A stretch of DNA of 64,000 bases from Mycolicibacterium litorale (lineage in GTDB: Bacteria; Actinomycetota; Actinomycetes; Mycobacteriales; Mycobacteriaceae), in the NCBI GenBank assembly GCA_002007745.1, contig CP019882.1, positions 2,356,001 through 2,420,000 on the forward strand. Reading direction: 5' to 3'. The notes beneath the pieces were generated by a model. The model searched no databases, was not told the DNA's origin, and saw only the letters and a program-made list of their open reading frames with translations. This document shows, piece by piece, positions 1 through 11,181 of this stretch. A program made the position numbers and the translations under genes. Position 1 is the stretch's first letter; the number at the start of each line of letters is the position of its first letter.

Positions 1-964
<964 letters not shown>

Positions 965-1141
965 GCGCCTCGACGAAGGTCACAATCAAGGCGTCACTTG
1001 ACGCCGAACGCCGTGCTGCGTGCGTCGACCCTCCGTCCGGTTCGGTAGGGTTTTGCCAGGGCAACGGGAGCCGTCGGCACGCTGCGCGCCAGTCCTTGGC
1101 CCGCGTGCCGCGGTGATGTAGTCGAAAGAGGACAGGCGAGC

Positions 1142-1989
1142 ATGAGCGGGCCGAATCCGCCAGATGAGGAGCCGGGCGGTCAGCACCCGGATCAGCCGAC
1201 CGAGGAGTACCGGGGCGACAGCCCGACCGGCACTGGTTTCCATGCCTACTCCGCGCCGGAATCGGAGCAGTACACCGCCGGCCCCTACGTCGCGCCCGAT
1301 CCGGCGCTCTACGACTATGACAGCTACGACGCCGGCACCGAACTGGTCGAGGATGCCGCACCGCCGAAGTGGCCCTGGGTGGTCGGAGTCACCGCGATCA
1401 TCGCCGCCATCGCCCTGGTGGTGTCCGTCTCGCTGCTGGTGACCAGCACCGACACCAGCAATCTGGCCGTCCCGACGACAACCACGGTCAAGCCGCCGCC
1501 GGTGCAGGACGAGATCACCCCGACCACCGAGCCGCCCCCACCGCCTCCTCCGCCGCCCACGACCGAGGAGCCGCCGCCCCCGCCGCCCACCGAGACGGTG
1601 ACGGTGACCACCGAGCCGCCGCCCCGCCGCCGCCGCCGGCCACCACGGAGGCGCCGCCGCCGGTGACGACGACGACGGCTCCGCCGCCGGCGACGACCAC
1701 CACGACCACCCCGGCCGGGCCGCGCCAGGTCACCTACTCGGTGACCGGGACCAAAGCTCCCGGTGACATCATCTCGGTGACCTACGTCGACGCTTCCGGG
1801 CGTCAGCGCACCCAGCGCAACGTCTACATCCCGTGGTCGTTGACAGTGACACCGATCTCGCAGTCCGACGTCGGCTCGGTACAGGCCTCGAGCCTGTTCC
1901 TGGTCAGCAAGTTGAACTGCTCGATCACGACCAGCGACGGAGTTGTGTTGTCGTCCAATCAGAACAACGCCGCCCAGACGAGCTGCTGA
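1142..1989 (+). CDS. mmpS3: MmpS3-like proline-rich membrane protein, broken by one-base frameshift
   Basis: Membrane-anchored MmpS-family protein that follows ctaF in mycobacteria. The first frame encodes an acidic, Tyr-rich cytoplasmic region, one transmembrane segment (about residues 77-100) and a long Pro/Thr linker; it then runs into an Arg-only tail and stops at 1666. The expected continuation ([11 protein letters not shown], then a folded domain with [21 protein letters not shown] and a final Cys) is in another frame and ends at 1989. One extra base in the CCCC run at 1622-1625 rejoins both halves into about 282 residues. The tract is low-complexity CCG, so slippage is possible, but six similar breaks elsewhere favour a sequencing artefact. 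Its last base overlaps the next ATG. Confidence 0.85.
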
Positions 1990-2705
1990 TGGCACGCGAG
2001 TCCGAACTCCCAGCGGCGGGGGAGACAGAGTCCGAGAACCGGTCCCCGGAGACGGTGGACCGGTTGCTGGTCGGCGTGTGCGGCGCGATCTGGCTGGTCC
2101 TGCTCGCGGTAAGCGTCATCGCGATCGTCGCGCTGGTCGACATGAGCCGCGGCCACACCGCCGGCGGAGACGGCAGCAAGACACCCTGGCTGCTGTACAG
2201 CATCATCATCGTCTCGGCGCTCATCATCGTCGGTGCGATTCCGCTGCTGATCCGCGCCCGGCGCACCGCACAGGCCGACGCGCGGCTGAGCTCGCCCGCA
2301 CAGACCTCGGCCCCGGCTCCGTCGCCGAAGCCCGCCGCGGCCGCCGGGCGGCCCGCTGAGGCGCCCACCGAGAAGCTGAAGGTGTTCGGCTCCACGGTGG
2401 ACCCCTATGAGCGCTATCAGCCCGACTTCGCGCAGTCCTCGGCCTCACGGCGCGCCGACCCGCTGATCCCCGCCACCGAGCTGGACCGGTTGTGGCTGCG
2501 GTGCACGGTGATGCTGGCCGGGGCCATCGGCCTGGCCCTGGTCGGGGTGTCGACGGCGACCTATCTGCTGGCCGTGGACAACGACACGGCGGCCTGGGTG
2601 GGTCTTGGCCTGGCCGCTGTCATCACCGTCGCGATGCCGGTGATTCCGGTGACCTACCTGCGCCAGCTGCACGGCGCGGTGGAGGAGGCAGCCCCGGCCC
2701 AGTGA
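1989..2705 (+). CDS. Conserved mycobacterial membrane protein (Rv2197c-like)
   Basis: Membrane protein of 238 residues. Two hydrophobic helices (about residues 28-50 and 65-85) are followed by an Ala/Pro-rich cytoplasmic linker, a segment resembling FGSTVDPYERYQPDFAQSS and a second helix pair (about 170-190 and 200-220). The start was chosen at the ATG that overlaps the mmpS3 stop by one base, implying translational coupling. Position and topology match the uncharacterised protein beside mmpS3 and the bc1 genes in other mycobacteria; a role near the respiratory supercomplex is only an inference from that neighbourhood. Confidence 0.8.
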   Translation: MARESELPAAGETESENRSPETVDRLLVGVCGAIWLVLLAVSVIAIVALVDMSRGHTAGGDGSKTPWLLYSIIIVSALIIVGAIPLLIRARRTAQADARLSSPAQTSAPAPSPKPAAAAGRPAEAPTEKLKVFGSTVDPYERYQPDFAQSSASRRADPLIPATELDRLWLRCTVMLAGAIGLALVGVSTATYLLAVDNDTAAWVGLGLAAVITVAMPVIPVTYLRQLHGAVEEAAPAQ

Positions 2706-3331
2706 GCTTCGACTGGGACCACAACGCGTTCTACCACCGGCTGGTGCTCCGCCGGCTGCCACCGGGGTGTGAACGCGCGCTCGACGTGGGTTGCGGGGCA
2801 GGCACTTTGGCCGGCAAGCTGGCTGCGCGGGCAGATCATGTCGACGCCTTGGACCGGTCGGTCCAGATGATCGAAGCCGCCCGCCGCTGCGTCGGCGCCA
2901 ACGTGTCCTGCATCCTCGCCGACATCGGTGACCATCACCTGGTGGTCGACAGCTACGACGCGATCGTGTCGGTTGCGGTGCTGCACCACCTGGCGGCCGA
3001 AGACGTGTTGCCGCGGCTGGCGGCCGCGCTGCGGCCCGGGGGAGTGCTGGTGATCGTCGGGTTGCCGGCGCGGGACCTACGCCGGGACTGGTATGTCGAA
3101 ATCGCGTCGATGCTGCTGAATCCGGTGTTCGGTGCGCAGTTTTCACTGCTGCGCGGGCTGACCGGCCGCAGCTGGTATGCCCACGAACCCACCCACGACG
3201 TGATGCCCGTCAGCGACCATGCCCCGCTGACCACCCGGCAGCTGGCGGACCTGGCGCGCCGGACACTGCCCGGATCGCGGGTCAGGCGCCTGCTGTTCTG
3301 GCGTTATCTGCTGGTTTGGCACAAGCCCTGA
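2702..3331 (+). CDS. Class I SAM-dependent methyltransferase
   Basis: A 209-residue Rossmann-fold methyltransferase. Motif I is DVGCGAGTLA (about residues 27-36), followed by an acidic end of strand 2 (VDALDRS), a CILADIGD motif and the typical AIVSVAVLHHL/ALRPGGVLVIVG core. The substrate cannot be read from sequence; the C-terminal half (LLRGLTGRSWYAHEPTHDVMPVSDHAPLT) resembles small-molecule methyltransferases such as ubiE-like enzymes. The GTG start overlaps the preceding stop (GTGA), so it is probably cotranscribed with mmpS3 and the membrane protein. As I recall, M. tuberculosis has no gene here between Rv2197c and qcrB, so this is a lineage-specific tail of the operon. Confidence 0.85.
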   Translation: MSFDWDHNAFYHRLVLRRLPPGCERALDVGCGAGTLAGKLAARADHVDALDRSVQMIEAARRCVGANVSCILADIGDHHLVVDSYDAIVSVAVLHHLAAEDVLPRLAAALRPGGVLVIVGLPARDLRRDWYVEIASMLLNPVFGAQFSLLRGLTGRSWYAHEPTHDVMPVSDHAPLTTRQLADLARRTLPGSRVRRLLFWRYLLVWHKP

Positions 3332-3350
3332 CAACGACCCCTGACAACGA

Positions 3351-3383
3351 CGAAGCCCCGGGCCTGCAGGGCCCGGGGCTTCG
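3351..3383. terminator. Bidirectional hairpin terminator between methyltransferase gene and qcrB
   Basis: A perfect 14-bp inverted repeat (left arm 3351-3364, right arm 3370-3383, five-base loop) rich in G and C, lying between the stop codons of two convergent genes. There is no T-run on either side, typical of mycobacterial hairpin terminators. It can serve both strands. Confidence 0.8.
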
Positions 3384-3395
3384 ACTGTCGAACTT

Positions 3396-5063
3396 CTAGT
3401 GGTGGCCGTTTCCATTCCCGTTGGACTCGCCGTCCTGCCATTCGCGCAGCGCGGTGAGTGCCTTGTGCTCGGAGGCGTGTGCGGCCTCGTTGAGCGCGGC
3501 ATCCTCGGATGCCGGGTCGGCGGACAGGAAACTGCCGTGGCCGGGGCGGCCGCCGGAGCCGAGCTTGTTCATCCGCTTGGGCAGCGCCGCCCCCTGGTAC
3601 TCCAGTGGGATCGGGTGGCCATGGTCGTCGACCGGGCCCAGCGGTTGGTGCAGCTCGACGTAGGCGCCGTGGGGCAGCCGCTTGATGATGCCGGTCTCGA
3701 TGCCGTGCTCGAGCACCGCGCGGTCGCTGCGCTGCAGGCCAACCGCCCACCGGTAGGCGATGAAGAACACCAGCGGCGGCAGCACCAGCGAACCGATGCG
3801 GCCGATCCACGTCGTCGCGTTCAGCGAGATGTGGAACTTCAGCGCGATGACGTCGTTCATCGCCGCGAGCGTCCACACCATGTACAGCGAGATCGCCATG
3901 GCACCGATCGCCGTGCGCGTCGGTGCGTCACGCGGACGCTGCAGCAGGTTGTGGTGAGCGTTGTCACCGGTGATCTTCTTCTCCAGGAACGGGTAGGCGA
4001 TCAGCAGGATGAACACCAGGCCCATCACCAGGGCGACCCAGAACGCGGCCGGCACGGTGTGGTGCCAGAAGTACAGCTCCCACGGCGGGAAGATACGGGC
4101 CAGACCTTCGGTCCACATCATGTAGAAGTCGGGCTGACTACCCGCCGACACCTGGGACGGCTTGTAGGGGCCGAGCTGCCAGATCGGGTTGATCTGCAGC
4201 AGACCGCCCATCAGGCCCAGGATGCCGACCGTCATCGCGAAGAACGCGCCGGACTTCACCGCGAACACCGGCATGACGCGCACACCGACGACGTTCTTCT
4301 CGGTGCGGCCCGGGCCGGGGAACTGGGTGTGCTTCTGGAACCACACCAGCGCCAGGTGAACTCCGATGAGCGCCAGGATGATTCCCGGGATCAGCAGGAT
4401 GTGTAGGGCGTACATGCGCGGCAGCAGAGTGCCCACCGCATCGCACCGGTAGCCGACCCCGCCGCAGGGGAAGTCACCACCGAACAGCGCCCAGTGCAGC
4501 CAGGTGCCGATGATCGGCACGCTCATCGTGATCGATGACAGCGCCGCCCGCAGGCCGATGCCGGAGAGCAGATCGTCGGGCAGCGAGTAGCCGAAGTAGC
4601 CCTCGAACATGGCCAGGATCAGCAACAGCGAACCGATCACCCAGTTGGCCTCGCGCGGGCGGCGGAACGCACCGGTGAAGAAGATGCGGGCCAGGTGCAC
4701 CATGATCGCCGCGGCGAACAGCAGCGCCGCCCAGTGGTGGATCTGGCGGACGAACAGGCCACCGCGCACCTCGAAGCTGATGTCCAGCGTCGACGCGAAC
4801 GCCTTGGACATCTCGATGCCCCGAAGGGGTTGGTAGACACCGTTGTAGGTGACCTCAGCCATCGACGGGTCGAAGAACAGCGTGAGGTACACGCCGGTGA
4901 GCAGCAGCACGATGAAGCTGTACAAGGCGATCTCACCCAGCAGGAACGACCAGTGCGTGGGGAAGACCTTGTTCAGCTGGCGCCGTACCGCAGCCGACGG
5001 GTGATAGCGGGAGTCGATGTCGTCGCCCTGCTTGGCCAGGGCATCAGCGAGTTTCGGACTCAT
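3396..5063 (-). CDS. qcrB: Cytochrome bc1 complex cytochrome b subunit
   Basis: Membrane core of the bc1 (menaquinol:cytochrome c) reductase, 555 residues; carries the quinol oxidation site and two haems b. Haem-ligand histidines lie in [21 protein letters not shown], and the quinol-site loop that is PEWY in other organisms reads PDFY here, as is usual in actinobacteria. The long hydrophilic C-terminal tail (about 120 residues, ending NGNGNGHH) is also an actinobacterial trait. It is the last gene of ctaE-qcrCAB, with its ATG overlapping the qcrA stop by four bases. QcrB is the known target of imidazopyridine inhibitors such as telacebec. Confidence 0.97.
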   Translation of the reverse strand: MSPKLADALAKQGDDIDSRYHPSAAVRRQLNKVFPTHWSFLLGEIALYSFIVLLLTGVYLTLFFDPSMAEVTYNGVYQPLRGIEMSKAFASTLDISFEVRGGLFVRQIHHWAALLFAAAIMVHLARIFFTGAFRRPREANWVIGSLLLILAMFEGYFGYSLPDDLLSGIGLRAALSSITMSVPIIGTWLHWALFGGDFPCGGVGYRCDAVGTLLPRMYALHILLIPGIILALIGVHLALVWFQKHTQFPGPGRTEKNVVGVRVMPVFAVKSGAFFAMTVGILGLMGGLLQINPIWQLGPYKPSQVSAGSQPDFYMMWTEGLARIFPPWELYFWHHTVPAAFWVALVMGLVFILLIAYPFLEKKITGDNAHHNLLQRPRDAPTRTAIGAMAISLYMVWTLAAMNDVIALKFHISLNATTWIGRIGSLVLPPLVFFIAYRWAVGLQRSDRAVLEHGIETGIIKRLPHGAYVELHQPLGPVDDHGHPIPLEYQGAALPKRMNKLGSGGRPGHGSFLSADPASEDAALNEAAHASEHKALTALREWQDGESNGNGNGHH

Positions 5064-6256
5064 GATGTGCGCTCCCAGAATGCGGGTCCGACGGGCTCGG
5101 CGAAGTCGCCGTTGGCGACCAGATACCCGTCGGAGTCAATAGTGATGGGCAACTGCGCCAGTGCCCGCGCGGCCGGACCGAAGATGGGCCGGGCGAAGTG
5201 CAGTGCGTCGAACTGCGATTGGTGGCACGGACACAGGATGCGGTAGGTCTGCTGTTCGAACAGCGAGGCCGGGCAGCCCAGGTGCGAGCAGACCTTCGTA
5301 TAGGCGAACAGGTCACCGAAGTTGAAGTTCTCCTGACCCTGGCGCTTGACCACCTTGGGCATGTCGACCGACCGGATGCGGATGAGCATCACCGGGTTTC
5401 GCACACCCATCGCGATTTCGGACAACCGTTCGTGGCTCTCCACGGTGGTCCCGTCGCCGTCGGACTCTCGCCAGGGGAACACCGTCTCCATGCCGCCGGC
5501 GTCGATGTCCTCGGGGCGCATCTTGACGAACGGGGACTCGCCGGGCAGTCCGGTTGCCCGCGCCAGGTAGATGGTCTCGCCCTGGAAACGGGGCGTCCAC
5601 CCCGAGGTCCACAGCACGGCCTTCTTGCCCTCGGCGGTCTGAACCACCGGCTTCCACGGGTTCTTGATCAGGCCGCCGATGAAGGCCACCAACGTGCCTG
5701 CGCCGAACGCGCCGAGCCCGATGCCCAGCGACAACCCGACCAGCTTGCGCCGCTTGATGGTCGATCCCTCGAGGGCGTCGGTGAGGTTGGCGACGACGGT
5801 CTTGCGCTGGATCTCCGGGGAGCGTCCGTCGTGGCGGTCTTGAACCGAGATCTCCTCGGGGATGAACCGCTTCTGGTACAGCACCGCGCCGATGCCGATC
5901 GCCAGAATCGAGAGCCCGAAGGTCAGACCGTAGAGCGGGGTGGCGAACTCCGACCAGGCGATCCCGTTGGAGCCGTCCCACTGCCACGGCCAGAACAGGA
6001 ACACCAGCAGCAGGGCCAGGCCGAACAGGCCGCCGAGCAGCAGCCACAGCGCGACCCCGCGCTCGGCGCGCTTCTCGGCGCGGGTGCCCTCGACCGGCCA
6101 ACGCGGCTCTTTGAGGATGGTCTCGACGCCGTCGATCCTGCCGCCGAGTTCGACCAGTTCCTCGCGGGACATGGTGGCCAGTTGCTCGTCGGTCGGCTGG
6201 CCCGGAACGCCGGCGTGACCCGGTGCGTCGGTGCCCTTCACGTTCGGGTCACTCAT
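5060..6256 (-). CDS. qcrA: Cytochrome bc1 complex Rieske iron-sulfur subunit
   Basis: Rieske protein of bc1, 398 residues from the chosen ATG, which overlaps the qcrC stop by four bases (an in-frame start 20 codons upstream would lie inside qcrC and has no support). The 2Fe-2S cluster motifs are CSHLGC and CPCHQS, about residue 323 onward. Three hydrophobic segments in the N-terminal half anchor the protein, the actinobacterial arrangement in contrast to a single helix elsewhere. It takes electrons from menaquinol and passes them to the dihaem QcrC. Confidence 0.96.
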   Translation of the reverse strand: MSDPNVKGTDAPGHAGVPGQPTDEQLATMSREELVELGGRIDGVETILKEPRWPVEGTRAEKRAERGVALWLLLGGLFGLALLLVFLFWPWQWDGSNGIAWSEFATPLYGLTFGLSILAIGIGAVLYQKRFIPEEISVQDRHDGRSPEIQRKTVVANLTDALEGSTIKRRKLVGLSLGIGLGAFGAGTLVAFIGGLIKNPWKPVVQTAEGKKAVLWTSGWTPRFQGETIYLARATGLPGESPFVKMRPEDIDAGGMETVFPWRESDGDGTTVESHERLSEIAMGVRNPVMLIRIRSVDMPKVVKRQGQENFNFGDLFAYTKVCSHLGCPASLFEQQTYRILCPCHQSQFDALHFARPIFGPAARALAQLPITIDSDGYLVANGDFAEPVGPAFWERTS

Positions 6257-7098
6257 GATGCTCTTGCTCCGATCCACAGCGCCGCCGCGATAAGGGCGAC
6301 CATGCCGATGATCCATGCCGCCATGCCCTCAGAGGAGGGGCCGAAGCCGCCGAGGCCGTAGCCGCCCGGATCGGGCGCCTCGGTGGCCATCCGCACGTAG
6401 GCGACGATGTCCTTCTTCTCCTCCGGCGAGAGCTGCCGGTCGGAGAACTTGGGCATGTTCTGCGGGCCGGTCAGCATCGCGGTGTAGATCTGTGCGGGCG
6501 TGGCCGGCTCCAGCGGCGGGGCGTACTTGCCGGACGACAGTGCGCCGCCCTTGCCGGTGAAGTTGTGGCACGAAGCGCAGTTCAGGCGGAACAGGTCACC
6601 GCCGCGGGCCATGTCATTGCCCAGCAGCGAGTGGTCGGCGACCTGGCCGTTGGCGTCCCGGGGCACCAGCGGACCGCCGCCGTTGGCCTGCACATAGGCG
6701 CCGAGGGCGTCGATCTGGGCTTCGTCGAAGATCGGGTCCTTGCGGGGGGCCTGCGCCTCGCCGCGCATGGCGGGCATGCGGCCGGTGGAGACCTGGAAGT
6801 ACACCGCGGCCTCGCCGACGCCGATCAGGCTGGGCCCGCGGCCCTGGACACCCTGCAGGTTGGCGCCGTGGCAGGTGACACACGAGGTGTCGAACAGCTG
6901 CTTACCGGTGCGCAGCAGCGCCGACTGCGATTCGTCGGCGACCGCCACCTGCGGTGTGGGCGTCAGAGTGGCGGCCAGGCCGCCGGCGACTCCGAGGCCG
7001 ACCAACAGCAGTACCGCTCCGGTCAGGCGGCGACGAAGTCGACGACGCGACTTGTCGCTCAGAGCCGGAGAATCGGACCGCCCCGATCTCTTGAGCAT
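6253..7098 (-). CDS. qcrC: Cytochrome bc1 complex dihaem cytochrome c subunit
   Basis: Dihaem cytochrome c1 that links the bc1 complex directly to CtaC in the supercomplex, 281 residues. Two haem c motifs are visible, CVTCH and CASCH, with an Arg-rich N-terminus followed by a signal/anchor helix and a second C-terminal helix ([19 protein letters not shown]). The ATG at 7098 was chosen because AGAAGGGG stands five bases before it; an in-frame ATG at 7113 overlaps the ctaE stop and would add five residues. Cotranscribed with ctaE upstream and qcrA downstream. Confidence 0.95.
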   Translation of the reverse strand: MLKRSGRSDSPALSDKSRRRLRRRLTGAVLLLVGLGVAGGLAATLTPTPQVAVADESQSALLRTGKQLFDTSCVTCHGANLQGVQGRGPSLIGVGEAAVYFQVSTGRMPAMRGEAQAPRKDPIFDEAQIDALGAYVQANGGGPLVPRDANGQVADHSLLGNDMARGGDLFRLNCASCHNFTGKGGALSSGKYAPPLEPATPAQIYTAMLTGPQNMPKFSDRQLSPEEKKDIVAYVRMATEAPDPGGYGLGGFGPSSEGMAAWIIGMVALIAAALWIGARAS

Positions 7099-7112
7099 CG
7101 AACCCCTTCTCA

Positions 7113-7778
<666 letters not shown>

Positions 7779-7836
7779 TCATAACTGTCGTTGAACCGCC
7801 CGGTGGAGTTCCCGGCCGGCATGGGAATATCGGCGC

Positions 7837-8919
7837 GTGACTGTGCCCGTTTCGCACCCCGGTTCCGGCTCGCCGATTTCGTCATGGCCGCAGGTCCTGG
7901 ACCGGTTGACCGCCGGCCAGGAGCTCGCGCCGGGGGAGGCTGCCTGGGCGATGGACCAGATCATGACCGGGGTCGCGACACCGGCTCAGATCGCCGCCTT
8001 CGGCGTGTCGATGAAGATGAAGCGTCCGACCGCCGCCGAAGTGCGCGAGTTGGCCGACACGATGCTGCGTTACGCGCTTCGGGTGCCGACCGACGTGATC
8101 GGCACCGACACCGTGGACATCGTCGGCACCGGCGGGGACCGCGCCAACACGGTCAACCTCTCGACGATGTCAGCGGTCGTGGTGGCCGCCGCCGGGGTGC
8201 CGGTGGTCAAGCACGGCAACCGGGCCGCGTCGTCGAAGAGTGGTGGCGCCGACATGCTCGAGGCCTTGGGCGTGCGCATCGACCTGGGACCCGAACAGGT
8301 GGCCCAGTGCGTGGCCGAGGTGGGTATCGGGTTCTGCTTCGCCCCGGTCTTCCATCCGTCCTACAAGTACGCCGGGGCGCCGCGCCGCGAGATCGGTGTG
8401 CCGACGGTATTCAATCTGCTTGGGCCGCTTACCAATCCGGCCGGCCCGCGGGCCGGCCTGATCGGGTGCGCGTTCGGCGACCTCGCCGAGGTGATGGCCG
8501 GGGTGTTCGCCGCCCGGCGGTGCAGTGTGCTCGTCGTGCACGGTGACGACGGACTGGACGAACTGACCACGACGACCACCAGCACCATCTGGCGGGTGCA
8601 GGCCGGCACCATCGACAAGCTGACCTTCGACCCACTGGGGTTCGGGTTCCCGCGCGCGCACATCGACGAACTGGTCGGCGGGGAGGCCGAGGAGAACGCC
8701 GCGCAGGCGCGCGCGGTTCTCGGCGGTGCGCACGGGCCGGTGCGCGACGCGGTGATCCTCAACGCGGCGGGGGCGATGGTCGCCCACGCCGGGTTATCCA
8801 GCCACGCCGAATGGCTGCCGTCGTGGGAGGACGGGCTGGCCCGGGCCGCCGAGGCGATCGACTCCGGGGCGGCCGAACAACTCCTGGCGCGTTGGGTTCG
8901 GTTCACCCAGCAGCTCTGA
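7837..8919 (+). CDS. trpD: Anthranilate phosphoribosyltransferase
   Basis: Second committed enzyme of tryptophan synthesis: transfers phosphoribose from PRPP to anthranilate. Length 360 residues from a GTG start. The PRPP-binding GTGGD motif is at about residue 97 and the anthranilate-site stretch [15 protein letters not shown] at about 125; the DD motif (HGDDGLDEL) is also present. It stands alone here, away from other trp genes, as in other mycobacteria. Its last 126 bases overlap the 3' end of the convergent nuclease gene. Confidence 0.96.
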   Translation: MTVPVSHPGSGSPISSWPQVLDRLTAGQELAPGEAAWAMDQIMTGVATPAQIAAFGVSMKMKRPTAAEVRELADTMLRYALRVPTDVIGTDTVDIVGTGGDRANTVNLSTMSAVVVAAAGVPVVKHGNRAASSKSGGADMLEALGVRIDLGPEQVAQCVAEVGIGFCFAPVFHPSYKYAGAPRREIGVPTVFNLLGPLTNPAGPRAGLIGCAFGDLAEVMAGVFAARRCSVLVVHGDDGLDELTTTTTSTIWRVQAGTIDKLTFDPLGFGFPRAHIDELVGGEAEENAAQARAVLGGAHGPVRDAVILNAAGAMVAHAGLSSHAEWLPSWEDGLARAAEAIDSGAAEQLLARWVRFTQQL

Positions 8920-10668
8920 GTCGAGCCGGCGGGCCTGTTCGGCGGCCAGCCGGGCCGAGCGCGCGGTGGCCGCCCACTGCGCCCATGGCCCGGCGGATTC
9001 CAACGGTGAGGACAAACCCGTTGTGGCGCTGACGATCCGGACCCCCGGCGCGGCCAGCCAGCGGGAGATCAGGGCCGCCTCTTCGACCAGCGCGCCGCCC
9101 AGCGGCGCCGGCCGCGGCAGCACCACCTGGGCGCCCGCGCGCAACGCGTCGACCACCGGCATCGGCGGCACACCGCGGCGTGCGGTGCCCGCGCCGGCCA
9201 GTTGCGCGTGTCGCACCACCACCAACTGCCAGCCGCCGGCGCCGTCGGGCGCGGCGGCCACCAATTCCTCGACATCGGCCAGCGCCCGCAGGCGTTGGCC
9301 GCGCCACAGCACGTCGACGGCGTGCGCGATGTGATCGCGCAGCCGTGCGGCGCTCTCGTAGCGCGCCCGGTCGGCGAGGTCGTTGACCTGGGTCACCGCT
9401 GCGCCGAGCGGGGAGTTGTCCAATCCGTCGATGAGCGCGGACACCCGCTGCGGAGCTGACGCGTAGTCGAGTGCCGACACGCCCCGTGGTGCCGGGCAGG
9501 GCGCCACCTCGCGGACCGGGCAGGCCGGCCCGTGCTCTGCCGTGCGCCCGATGCGGGAGGTGCAGGTGCGCACACCGGTGAACCGGGCCAGCAGCGCAGC
9601 GGTGTCGACAGCGTCGGCGCGCGACCGGAAGGGGCCGATCGCCCGATCGTGCCGCGGCTCGCGCACCACCGAAAGCCGGGGGAATGCCTCCTCGGTCAGC
9701 ACCACCCACCACCACCGGTGCGGAAAACGGGAGCGGCGGTTGTAGGGCGGCGCGTGCGCGGCCAGCAGCCGCAACTCGCGGACACCGGCCTCCAGGGCGT
9801 GGGCGCACTCGACATGGTCGACCCGCTCGGCGAGGCCCACCATCTCCTTGATCCGGCCGCGCGGGTCGGCACCGGTGAAGTACTGGCCGACCCGGCGGCG
9901 CAGATCGCCGGCCGTGCCGATGTACAGCACTTCACCGCCCGCGCTGCGGAACAGATACACCCCGGGCCGGTGCGGAAGGTTGCGGGCCAGCACCCGCTTT
10001 CCGCGCTGGGCGTTGGTCACGTTCGGCAGGTAGCCGCGCAACTCGGTGTAGGTGTGCACGCCCTGATTGCCGACCCGCTCGATCAGGGCGTGCAGCACGT
10101 CGACGGTGGCCCGGGCGTCGTCGAGCGCTCGGTGCGTCGGCTGCGTTGCCGAGCCGACCAGCTTGGCCAGCGTCGCCAGCCGGACGCTGGGCGCCTCCTC
10201 ACGGGTGAGCACCCGGCGGGCCAGGCGCACCGTGCACAACACCGGCGGGCGCGGCCAGGTGATGCCGCACTGCTCGGCGGCGGACTTCAGGAAGCCGATG
10301 TCGAAGCCGGCGTTGTGTGCCACCAGCACCGCACCGCGCGCGAATTCCAGGAACATCGGCAGCACCGCCGCGATCGTCGGGGCGTCGCGCACCATCGCGG
10401 TGGTGATCCCGGTCAACTGCACGATCTGCGGCGGGATCGAGCGCCCCGGGTCCACCAGCGTTGCGAACTCGCCGAGCACCTCACCGCCCCGGACTTTGAC
10501 CGCACCGATCTCGGTGATCGCGTCGCGGGAGCCGTCGGCTGAGGCGGTGGCGCGGCCACCGGTGGTCTCCAGGTCGACGACGACGAACGTGGTCTCCCGC
10601 AGCGAGATGTCCGCGGCCGGATCGACGTCGACGAAGCTCAGCTGCGCGTCGATCGGTGAACCTGCCAC
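8794..10668 (-). CDS. DEDDh 3'-5' exonuclease fused to GIY-YIG (UvrC-type) nuclease domain
   Basis: Two-domain nuclease-like protein of 624 residues, similar to Rv2191. The N-terminal half is a DNA polymerase III epsilon-type exonuclease (VVVDLETTG near residue 31; later HNAGFD and [10 protein letters not shown] supply the remaining acidic and His residues). About residue 235 begins a UvrC-type GIY-YIG domain ([19 protein letters not shown]), followed by a UvrC-like Cys-containing region and a coiled segment. It probably acts in DNA repair or proofreading; exact substrates are unknown. Start set at the GTG before [10 protein letters not shown]; longer in-frame versions reach into low-quality sequence. 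Its 3' end runs 126 bases into trpD on the opposite strand. Confidence 0.87.
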   Translation of the reverse strand: MAGSPIDAQLSFVDVDPAADISLRETTFVVVDLETTGGRATASADGSRDAITEIGAVKVRGGEVLGEFATLVDPGRSIPPQIVQLTGITTAMVRDAPTIAAVLPMFLEFARGAVLVAHNAGFDIGFLKSAAEQCGITWPRPPVLCTVRLARRVLTREEAPSVRLATLAKLVGSATQPTHRALDDARATVDVLHALIERVGNQGVHTYTELRGYLPNVTNAQRGKRVLARNLPHRPGVYLFRSAGGEVLYIGTAGDLRRRVGQYFTGADPRGRIKEMVGLAERVDHVECAHALEAGVRELRLLAAHAPPYNRRSRFPHRWWWVVLTEEAFPRLSVVREPRHDRAIGPFRSRADAVDTAALLARFTGVRTCTSRIGRTAEHGPACPVREVAPCPAPRGVSALDYASAPQRVSALIDGLDNSPLGAAVTQVNDLADRARYESAARLRDHIAHAVDVLWRGQRLRALADVEELVAAAPDGAGGWQLVVVRHAQLAGAGTARRGVPPMPVVDALRAGAQVVLPRPAPLGGALVEEAALISRWLAAPGVRIVSATTGLSSPLESAGPWAQWAATARSARLAAEQARRLDSELLGEPNPTRQELFGRPGVDRLGGPGQPVLPRRQPFGVAG

Positions 10669-10791
10669 AGCCGTTGACGGTAAGCAGTGGCACCGACAGC
10701 CGGCGGCTGCCACTCCGGGGGCCGGCCCGACCTGCCGGACTTGTCGGGGGTCGCGGTTAGCGTGCGGCCAACCCGATGAGAGGAGATCCCG

Positions 10792-11013
10792 ATGGGGACA
10801 GAACCGTGTGAACCAGTCGTCATCGACTGCGACGACTGTGCGGTGCGTGGGCCGGGATGCCGCGACTGTGTGGTGAGCGTGCTGCTCGGTGTACCGGAGA
10901 CTTTGCTGGACGATGAACGGGCCGCGTTGGAGGTGCTGGCAGACGCCGGTTTGGCGCCTCGATTGCGGCTGGTGCCCATCCATCGACACCGCGGGCCGGG
11001 CCTGGCGAGTTAG
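10792..11013 (+). CDS. Small cysteine-rich conserved mycobacterial protein
   Basis: A 73-residue protein of unknown function. Six cysteines fall in the first 30 residues ([21 protein letters not shown]), arranged as two C-x2-C pairs that could bind zinc or an iron-sulfur cluster; the rest is a short helical region ending in a basic tail. A good ribosome site (GAGAGGAG) lies seven bases before the ATG. It sits between the nuclease gene, from which it diverges, and ripC. I recall similar small proteins in this position in other mycobacteria, but no function. Confidence 0.75.
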   Translation: MGTEPCEPVVIDCDDCAVRGPGCRDCVVSVLLGVPETLLDDERAALEVLADAGLAPRLRLVPIHRHRGPGLAS

Positions 11014-11181
11014 TGCCCTGGTACGTTGGACGGAAGGTTGTGACTGATGTGACCTACGTGGCTGAGAGTCTGTTAAATCTGCGTCTCACGTTGGACAAGG
11101 CCGATGCCATTTCGTAACCTATCCGAGACCTAAGGCGACTCGACGCGCTGGCGTCGACGGCACTTATAAGGATGCTGAATC

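Noticed and set aside
3399..4406. Long plus-strand open frame opposite qcrB, and similar ones opposite qcrA (5198-6361) and fadD15 (15505-16845)
   Set aside because: Shadows of strongly conserved minus-strand genes; their translations are rich in Asp/His/Arg/Val without any motif.
11014..11181. A c-di-AMP (ydaO-type) riboswitch in front of ripC
   Set aside because: Such elements precede some actinobacterial wall-hydrolase genes, but I could not find the conserved core here, only a short 7-bp hairpin.
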